A stretch of 64,000 nucleotides of DNA from Armillaria gallica (Eukaryota; Basidiomycota; Agaricomycetes; Agaricales; Physalacriaceae): positions 1,798,001-1,862,000 of the forward strand of contig JBANDB010000005.1 in assembly GCA_037576215.1 (NCBI GenBank), given 5' to 3'. Both the position numbers and the translations under genes were made by a program. Shown here piece by piece: positions 56,350 through 64,000 of this stretch. The number at the start of each line of letters is the position of its first letter. Within the stretch, counting starts at the first letter, position 1. The notes beneath the pieces were generated by a model. It searched no databases. It was not told the DNA's origin and saw nothing but the letters and a program-made list of their open reading frames with translations.

Positions 56350-59080
56350 TGTATTCATTGTGATGTCCGTGATGCTAGCGCCAGGTACATTCAGAAATCA
56401 GTTAGTAAACATGAGAAAAATGGAGCTGTACTTCTCTAGGCCTCGATATCGGTAGTCGGGTAAATAGCCCTCACTGCCCAGTGGATTGCAATTAAGCTCC
56501 GGCGATCCAAGATAGCTGTATGCCACATGGATTGGGGGTCATAGGGTAAATTAGAGCGTCTCAGGTCATGGAAGGGGGTGTCGCGACTTTGCAGTTTGCT
56601 CGGAACCTAGACCGCCGCTTACTGTAGCTATAAGTCGTGGATATAAGGTTAGAGTGACGGACTTTACGGGAAACGTCCATTGATGAGAAATAACTCTTTG
56701 ACATGGTCCGAGTCAATTGACCACATGAAAACTGGTACGAGCCAATTCTGCCGGAGAATGCGCTAGGACGCGATATCCATGAGGCTAGCGCTAGCGATGC
56801 GCCGGTAAACATGACAAAAACCGGGCCCTGCTTCTCCAGGCCTCCGTTTTGGTGCACAATATGACTCGCGTAAGAATGCCTCCATCGAAGCGCGAACAAC
56901 CGTCAGTGCGAAATGACTATATAGCACATAGGAACGGTTCGCGTTAGACTCTTCAGCGTTACGTGGTAATCTAAAAGCGTACGCAACTATCAAAAATCAT
57001 GTCCAAGACTTGAGCTTGTTATTTTACCGACACCTAGATTGAGCTTGGATTCGCATGCTTCGCGGTCGGAGTAAAATTCATTACCGGAGAAGTTTATTCA
57101 GTGTTCACAGAGTGTTCCCTGTTGATAATCAGTGTCAAATAGGACTCGCTGATGTAGATGGCTGGCGCACTAATCTTGCCGGAATATCACTCTGAGGAAC
57201 TAGGTTGATTCCCACCAAAGAAAGGCACTATGCAATTTCTTTGTTCCCCTAACACAAGTCAGATTCCAAAGTCGAATGTTCTCCGTCGACTAGGGGCTGG
57301 AACGGCTTGTGAGCAGGGACAGCCCTCGTACATCCCGTCCGATATGGATAGACAATGATTGGTTCCTGTCAGTAAATCCATACGGGAAGTCATCTGCTGC
57401 AAACGCGTCGAGTCAGTAACAGAATTTCGTCCAAGAATGTAAACGCTACCCGACGTGCTTGGCATTTTCGCTGACAAAAGACCGCCAAGTCTGTTATCAG
57501 GGCGCCATTTCACATGTAGGCTTCTGCTCACCGACTGAAGTGCTTGGAACTTCGTGCGTCCATCGCTTCAACGAATAATCATTAGATAGAAGGTTTCAAA
57601 GGCTTGTTGAAACGTTCCAAGGCCAAGAAAGGGGAACCGAGTGACTTAAATCTGAGCAACGGAATGTGTTTCAAAGTTGTAAGTCATTCAACGAAGTGTA
57701 TATAACTCTTTGAAACGGAGAGAAAGACACGTTTCAAAGGAGAAGAGCTGTCCCCAAGGGTCGTTGCGGGCTCTGTCTTTACCTGCACTGGAGCTGAACT
57801 CGGCATCAAAGGCGTCCGACAGTTCCGCATCGATTAGGTTCAAAAGCGCTCAACCTAGACCTACCCAAAACACCGGAATGCCAAGCCGGAAGACCCACCT
57901 GGTTAAGCATAAAGGAGCAATGCTCTGAAGTGCGGGAAATAGCCATGCGGTTCCATTGAATACTATGGAGGGAGAACGCATTTGGAAGAATAGCAGGCCG
58001 GGTGACAGTTGGAAAACGCTGACCAGCTTGGCATCGGGACGGGAAGACACAATTTGACAACTATGTAAACCAGAATGTGAATAAGATGGCTGAGATGGTC
58101 ACAAGCATCCCGAAGGAACAAGTGATAATGGCTGTTGGCAGTTGAGCGGAACGCGTTGTTTGTCTCTGTTTTTTGATCGATTTAGGCGCGTTCCTTACAT
58201 AAGCTGAGGCGCCAGTTTTTGCCTCCAATATACTTATCAGTCGTTCAAACTTCATCAGATGAAAAAACCTCCTTCCTCCATCTTCCCGAGTGGTGCATGT
58301 TGGATTCAAATTTCCGTCGTTATTACATCGAAGCAGAACGGGTGCACGAGACAGATCGTTGATGGCAAGCCTGAGGCAAAAGGACTATTGAACAGTCAAG
58401 ACGGGGAACCTGAACTTGATGTGCAGGAGAACGGTGATTTTTGGCTCTTCCGTTTGTCATCGCTTGTTCCTAAGCACATATGCAGGCGGAGTAAATCCCG
58501 TACACATAATTACCAACTCTCAGGCTGTCAGCCGGTGACTCATTTGAGTCAGTATCCCAAGGATAGCACGAAAATGCCGTATTTAGGGTACACGAATGCC
58601 CATCTTTCGATCCGGAAACCTTGTCTATCCATGGAGCTCCTCTATTCAATGCTGACACCTTAGTACAGTGGTGTATCATCCGGCAGAAGGCGCGCGCGAG
58701 ATACAGGAATTCATTACGGGGACGAGTATGATAACTCGCCAATGTCCCACGAAGATGGTAAGTATGAACAGATGGGAAGGTTCTGACGGTTGAGACCTTA
58801 CCAAACATGTGTCGCTGCCGGCTGCCCAAGGTGGCTCATATCTGATCCTCGAACCTCCCGCGATGGTTTACCAACATTCCTCGATCTACTCCGCTGAAAT
58901 GGAGTCCACGGCTCGCCGAGATCGACAGGCCTCGACCACTGCCCTGGACCGGATGCGCGATTTTCCCGCTTCAACATTGTATCGTAAATGGCACGCCGTG
59001 TACTTCAGTCGTTTTCTTGGGTAAAGCTCAAATAAGCCACAGCATTCATCATCAATATGAACTACCGAAGGTGCCGTGCT
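56350..59080. other. Intergenic, no supported gene
   Basis: Only short frames. Two diverged copies of an ~80 bp stretch occur at 56365-56455 and 56775-56850 ('aacatgaca/gaaaaa...cttctcTaggcctc'). A minus-strand frame at 58061-58309 ends in a hydrophobic segment, but no family is seen. Confidence 0.4.
57590..57745. repeat. Cluster of TTTCAAAG/CTTTGAAA motifs
   Basis: GTTTCAAAG-type motifs occur at about 57593, 57669 and 57733 and in inverse at about 57611 and 57708, in a 150 bp stretch that can fold on itself. It may be a small inverted-repeat element or a binding-site cluster. Confidence 0.4.
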
Positions 59081-59084
59081 AATC

Positions 59085-60310
59085 TTCTGATGCTAATTCA
59101 ATTTCGACTCGTAATCACGATGTAAGGATTCGCTTCACTTCACCTCGGCAACCTTGTTACGACGCCTATTAACCAATGCCGATTACCCTTTCGCTCACCC
59201 GAATACCCGGATTGCAAATCACCAACATCCAGCTCCATTGACTACCGCGACGCTTTCCGAGTTACAGATAAAATTGATTGTCCCAGCTGCATGTTTCCGG
59301 TACCGCTAAGGAGCGATTTTCACTTCTATAATGAACTGAAGTTGCGGGCAGTGCGAAGTAGCGATACATATTCCCACATCTGCAGGCAAAAACGAGTATC
59401 ACACCTCTCGTTCCAGGCGTCGATAGGCTGCCCCCGTAAAAATAGTATACTGTCGCTAAGAACAAGAATCCAACATGGATGCATCACTCTTATAAAAACT
59501 CAACGTGCCATTTTCTTCTAAGTACACTCGCGGTAACTGTCAAGGCTACCGATTTAACAGTACCGGATGGTGTAAGCATATCACAGCCTGTCTTCTGATC
59601 CACCTTCCACGTCCGACTCGTCTATGGTACCTTCACTCTGATCTTCGGAATGACGTCTGAAACGAAGAGACGACGTCGATGCGATACTTCCATTCCAAGA
59701 TTCGTCGGGCCGCGCATGCCCTGCAGCGACTCGTCCGACAATAAGTGTCGGTGCGATTCCCTACCGTCATGTATGAGAGCTGGGACGCTGAATACTGAGA
59801 AGAGGGGACCTACCCGTGCGGCAGATGCTATGACATCAGCATACGGCCCTCCTGGGCTCTCCCGAGCGACAAGTACCACATACACGAGCAGGGAAACGGA
59901 GTAGATCAAAGCGGATTCCACGATGATCTCAATGACACCTCTGTACGACCGAATACCCATCCCTCCCGTAACGGTGACGATATGGTATATGATCAGCAGG
60001 GTGCAGATGATAGTTGTGGCCATGAGGAAGGATATGTACAGGATAGACCAGATAGCAGCGCTCCCATAAGATAACAGATCCTGTGTGTTATCCGGTGTAT
60101 CGTGGATGAGATGATACGTATCGACAATCTTGATCGCTGAATCTTCCGTTAGCGCTGGGTTAGGTGGAGCAAATTCAGAATGGACTATACCTGTTCCTGT
60201 AAGGGTACATACGATAGGTATGAGTACAATCAACCAACGTCGTCCCCAGACAGTCCAGCATCTCCAGATCTGAGAAGCTGTTAAATCTTGACAAGTACGA
60301 GTCGGAAATT
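59085..60310. repeat. ~1.3 kb segmental duplication, copy 2
   Basis: This is the partner of 51565-52860. Because the intact gene continues beyond 60310, this copy is likely the source. Confidence 0.8.
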
Positions 60311-60826
60311 GACGAACCAGGGATGTATCAGCAAGGAGAGTGCTGATCCCACCAGCAATGCTCACCGCCCACTGTGCCTTCATGGATGGAGGTGTGGAGA
60401 TTACCAGAGCAAGAAACACGGTCCAGAAATTCCATCCGTTTCCTATGAAGACATAGCTTCCCAAAGACCATGAAAACGCGACGGTCAATGTATCCAGACC
60501 ATAAAGGAATAGAATGACAAAGACCATGGCATAACTGGCTATCCCGCGATTCATGTCTTTGGCGGAGACTGCATCATTGTGTAAGCGACTGGTAATATCC
60601 AAGTGAAGGCTCACTAACAAACAGACCACAATGCGATTGCGACGATTCCAGTATATATTCCTGTAAGTTCAAGATTTGAGTCAGTTCGGATCACGCTCGA
60701 AGTTGGAGAGACCATACCGTTACAAAAAGCCCACAAAATGATTTCGTTAAGAAAAATATTCGCGGCTTGGATCATCATCTGTATATCTGCCGAGGGGAGG
60801 TCTGGGACTTCTGTTATCGCCACCAT
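59622..60826 (-). CDS. Multi-pass (probably seven-helix) fungal membrane protein
   Basis: ATG at 60824-60826 opens MVAITEVPDL and a first helix around FLNEIILWAFCNG. An intron with gtatgg...ttacag follows. Helices then occur around ASYAMVFVILFLYGL, NFWTVFLALVI, ISTLLADTSL, RWLIVLIPIVCTLTGTG, AAIWSILYISFLMATT and ESALIYSVSLLVYVVLV. A 48 nt in-frame intron (60270-60317) joins LADTSL to IWRCWTVW, a junction typical of this agaricomycete family. A further short intron near 60590-60630 is needed to keep frame; its ends are uncertain. The C-terminal tail is charged and cytoplasmic-like. The family is uncharacterised and sometimes called receptor-like; ligand unknown. No premature stop with this splicing. 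Confidence 0.75.
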
Positions 60827-60899
60827 CTTGCTAAGAGGAGGTGCTAGTAATTTTGTGGCAGTCAGACCTCAGAACATACTTCTTAAATATCTGAATGGT

Positions 60900-61560
60900 G
60901 CCGCATGCTGACACTATGAGAGGGCCATGCATGTCGTTTCCCAGAAAAGCAGTTGAGACAAGAATCGAGGTAAGAAGATTGAAATCATACGGTGTATTTG
61001 AATCGGAGCACTGATCAGCGCACTGTCCATGCGCAACTCGGTGTCATAACTAACACGGAACGGCGTCAGAATCTCTTAAGCTATGAGCGGCGACGTTCAA
61101 AGCTGCGATCTTCTAACAACTGTGCCACGTCCCATCACTTTAGTAAGATGATGAAGAAGACTCTTGAAAACTCGCCATGCATTGATTCTCCACATTGTCC
61201 GGGATGCTAGGAAAGGGTTTTTGGGGTGGGATCTCCGAACTGAGACCTGAGAGGCAGCCCAAGGAACATGTTACATGGCAGAATATGCGGACCTTAGATG
61301 CGAGGGATCCTGTAAATGAAGTTCAGTGATCGATCGACAAGTACGCCATGTGAAGGAAGGATAAGTAATCAGGTCCGGTTGATCTGAGCTTGAAGAAAAA
61401 CTCCATTTCACCGAGGCGTCTATGTAGTAGTCATCGCTGCACACAGGGCGACGGTTCCCTTGCGATGATGATCACGAGCGCTCTGAGAAGGCAAGACACG
61501 CCAACTTGAGAGGTACCGAGCGGTCAAGTGAAAGCAGGAAGGATAGGTTGTGAATATTGT
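60900..61560. repeat. Duplicated upstream flank of the membrane-protein gene
   Basis: It matches 43560-44290 over most of its length and 62180-62720 in part. No coding sequence is recognised. Confidence 0.5.
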
Positions 61561-63440
61561 GATAGACTTGCATGCTCTATAATCAACGACCCGCGTCCAG
61601 ATGGCCGACGCCTATGTTGCTGCTGGATGAATATTTATTTTATCAGACGGTAGGCGGTGAAAGGCAAAAATAAACGTACTGCATCCTAGTAGAGACAGGA
61701 CGGGGATGAAAATCAATCAAAGAAGCGTGTTGTGTATCGAGTTCTCGCGCATCTACTAAGTAGTCCCAGCCCAAGCGCTGCAAGCATTGCTGTACATCAT
61801 TGAGGATATTTGAGAAACGTGATAGGACCAAACCGAGAATGCAACGATGCAACAGGGCGAGGTAAGGGTAAAGTTCCAACCATCGAAAAGAGTGGTACCG
61901 GCTTCCAGCCCGCCAATACTGGTTTCAAGACTCGTATCGTCCCCTCCGTGTTTCTTTCCTCCGTTTATCTGCTGTTCATTTATTCATTGTTTTCAACGGG
62001 ATGCTTCCTTTATTTGATTTTAGGACAGGTGAAGCTCTATTACCAACTTGGTTAATCTTCTTGCTTGCGAGTCATAATTCCTCCTGCTATAGTGCTTGCC
62101 CTTGGTTTGGATTGATCGTCGAATGGCCAGACGATACAATTCTTTCTTCATTCCAAAAGGGATACAAAAACCAAATAAAATCACATCGAGGGAAAGACCG
62201 GTTGGGAATCCTGCGAAGATTGACATCATTTGAATCGAAGCAGCGCACTGTCCTTGTGCGGCGCGGCGCCAGGGCATCTCTTACGGCAACGTTTGACTAT
62301 CATTCAAAGCTGCGATCTTGTTGCGAGGAGATAGGCGCTTTGATACTTCGATCGCTATTGGAGTGGGATCTGTAAATCTTCGTATGAGATTGAACTGAGA
62401 TACAAGGAACATGACAGTCATGCGGATCGTAGGTGTGTAAATGAAAAGTGATCGGTCGGAGCAATCGGGTCCGGATTTGAGCTTCAAGGTATCATACTAT
62501 GTTTCAGAAAAACTCCAGTTATCACCAGGGTCATTGCCATAGTACAGGAAAATGGCATTACATGGCGATCACGAATGCTCTGAGAAGGCAAGACGTGACG
62601 TCAGCCGGTGGTGAAAGCACAAAGGACGGTCTTGGTACCAAATCGACGGGGCAGCGTTCCATCACCAAAGGTGATGAGAGGGAGGTGGTAAGTGTCGGAG
62701 TAAGGCGACAGTGAAGGAACACGACGATGATTTTCCAACATAAATTCTAGTCGCGAAACAGAACAGCGTATTAAACGTAGGCACACGGAACAAGAGGCAG
62801 GAACCTATGACTCATCACCAGGAACAACGCGTGATGGTGACGGGAGGAAAAGCCGCTCGGGGTGGTGGAAGATCAAGGCGAATGATATCACAAGCAACTC
62901 GTCCCGAATTCGACCGGTGATGTTTGTATCGGCACGCCATTCCACGCATGCTTGCCACAATTACTAGTCGCATGGAATGGGCTTGGCAACGACGACCGAC
63001 TGGCTTGCTTGTTGCAGTTACCTGCTACCGAGCCTCTGCTTGCACAATTTGTTCATAATATATTTGAAATCTTCCGTAGTGTCCCGGCATATATACCGCC
63101 ACTCAGTCTGTATACTGCTGTGTCCGGAGGAAACATGTGAATGCGACGAGAGTATGTATGTATGTGTATATGTATGGTTGATGGATAGTAGGGCGTTTGA
63201 ACCTGGAATGCATCGTCCCTTCTTGCTTTTCTTCGTGAGGTTCCCTTGGCCCTGTAACACTTTAAACCCGTGAGACGTCCTTGGTTCGCAACTGAGGGTA
63301 TCACAGCGGCATGGGGTGTTATAGTCTGTGACACGTTTAGTGGCGGCACAGAACCCCGGCGTTCCTTTATTGGGACCTTGTCCGGTTATCTATCTATCTA
63401 TCTTGCGTCCTTCATTCAAGGAGAAGCGGAAGGTAACAGC
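61560..63440. other. Intergenic, partly repeat-derived
   Basis: 62180-62720 is a third, shorter copy of the flank repeat. The remainder holds short frames only. TATG and CTAT microsatellites occur near 63160 and 63390. Confidence 0.4.
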
Positions 63441-64000
63441 ATGGATCGGGAAGGGAACTACGAAGCAGTATGAGAACTTTTTATTTCATGGCAAAAGGAA
63501 GCGCACCTTATCCATCACCGGCTTTCCAGCACAACCTTGACCGCTCGCTTCTTGGATTCGGTTCAAAGAACAAGTCATCAGGACGAAGCCGCTGCTCTTC
63601 CTTGCTGAAGCTTTGCTCGTTCAAGGGGACGATTTTCCTCAGAGGCTGCAGAGGATCGATCTTCTATCGTCGATGACGAGTGAGATGGATGGTGCCACTC
63701 TACTCTATTTGGAGGGACGACGTGTTCAAGGGCGGGAAACGTGCTAGCTAGACAACATGCACGGCTCGCGACCATCGAGCGGCCGGAGTGACTGATTCAA
63801 CCGTGTCCTAGCTCCAGGACCCAAACACGCTCCTCAAGCGATGGCCTCCGCATATGATATGCAGCGGCTCTTCTCCTCATCCTCCTCCGCCATCTCCTGT
63901 ACGGCTTCAAATTTATCGATATCGCCGTCCTCCTGCGTTGACTGGCGCCATAGAGAGAGGGCGGTGGAGGAACGGATGGCGTGGACCCTCGTTTCGGGCT
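63440..64000. repeat. Start of another copy of the host repeat unit, cut by the window end
   Basis: It matches 45870-46550 and 47450-47960 in order. Shared runs include 'gctgctcttcct...ctgaagctttgctcgtt', 'ggagggacgacg' and 'tggcctccgcatatgatatg'. It continues beyond the window. Confidence 0.6.

Noticed and set aside
57806..58060. Overlapping minus-strand frames of 66-84 codons
   Set aside because: Two frames overlap with no splice signal or motif; no reason to prefer either as a gene.
1..64000. tRNA or rRNA genes and CRISPR arrays
   Set aside because: I looked for tRNA B-box-like GGTTCGANNCC strings and regular short repeat arrays and found nothing convincing; CRISPR would also be out of place in a fungal genome.

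Overview
The window looks like a stretch of an agaricomycete (mushroom-forming basidiomycete) genome. The grounds are two KDZ-family transposases, a transposon-borne TET/JBP dioxygenase, a Ty3/Gypsy chromovirus with a C-terminal chromodomain, a laccase with about a dozen tiny introns, and GT-AG introns of roughly 48-55 nt throughout. It is a transposon-rich region embedded in an old, locally duplicated host region.

The left 60% is one stack of nested insertions. Host sequence (1-2950, resuming at 38931) is interrupted by KDZ element A, 2951-38922. This element has ~493 bp terminal inverted repeats (TIRs) and an exact 8 bp target duplication; a related uninterrupted site lies near 49940. Element A carries a decayed KDZ transposase (minus, 3480-6799), a divergently placed TET/JBP 2-oxoglutarate/Fe(II) dioxygenase (plus, 7018-8683), a gene with RNase H1 N-terminal/viroplasmin-like repeats (minus, 13904-15536) and a second cargo gene (plus, 15928 onward). 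In an intron of that second cargo gene sits a full-length chromovirus, 17311-37774, with 363 bp LTRs and a perfect ATATC target duplication. Its gag is itself split by KDZ element B (about 22147-34183), which carries a CxC2-type KDZ transposase, another gene with RNase H1-N-like repeats and a large lysine-rich cargo gene. The CxC2 transposase is in turn broken by a 1323 bp element (31771-33093) with TG...CA ends and an ACGT duplication, perhaps a solo LTR.

Decay in the stack is strikingly uniform. The chromovirus pol keeps one reading frame for about 4 kb, with ten in-frame stops and no frameshift. Nine stops are TGA where family context expects CGA (Arg), and one is TAA where CAA is expected. 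The protease catalytic Asp is Asn, and the two LTRs differ almost only at CpG versus TpG/CpA. The same type of stop is seen in both KDZ transposases and once in the TET/JBP gene. I infer cytosine-methylation-driven (or RIP-like) CpG decay of elements, one of which carries its own putative 5-methylcytosine dioxygenase.

The right 40% (38931-64000) is a mosaic of diverged local duplications of unidentified, mostly broken sequences (copies at 766-2950 plus 38931-42180, at 46500-47400, at 47400-51460, and starting again at 63440). Within it are two clearly intact host genes, a secreted laccase (minus, 53615-56252) and a multi-pass membrane protein (minus, 59622-60826). The latter has a truncated duplicate at 52171-52859 and a first-exon remnant at 43362-43470.
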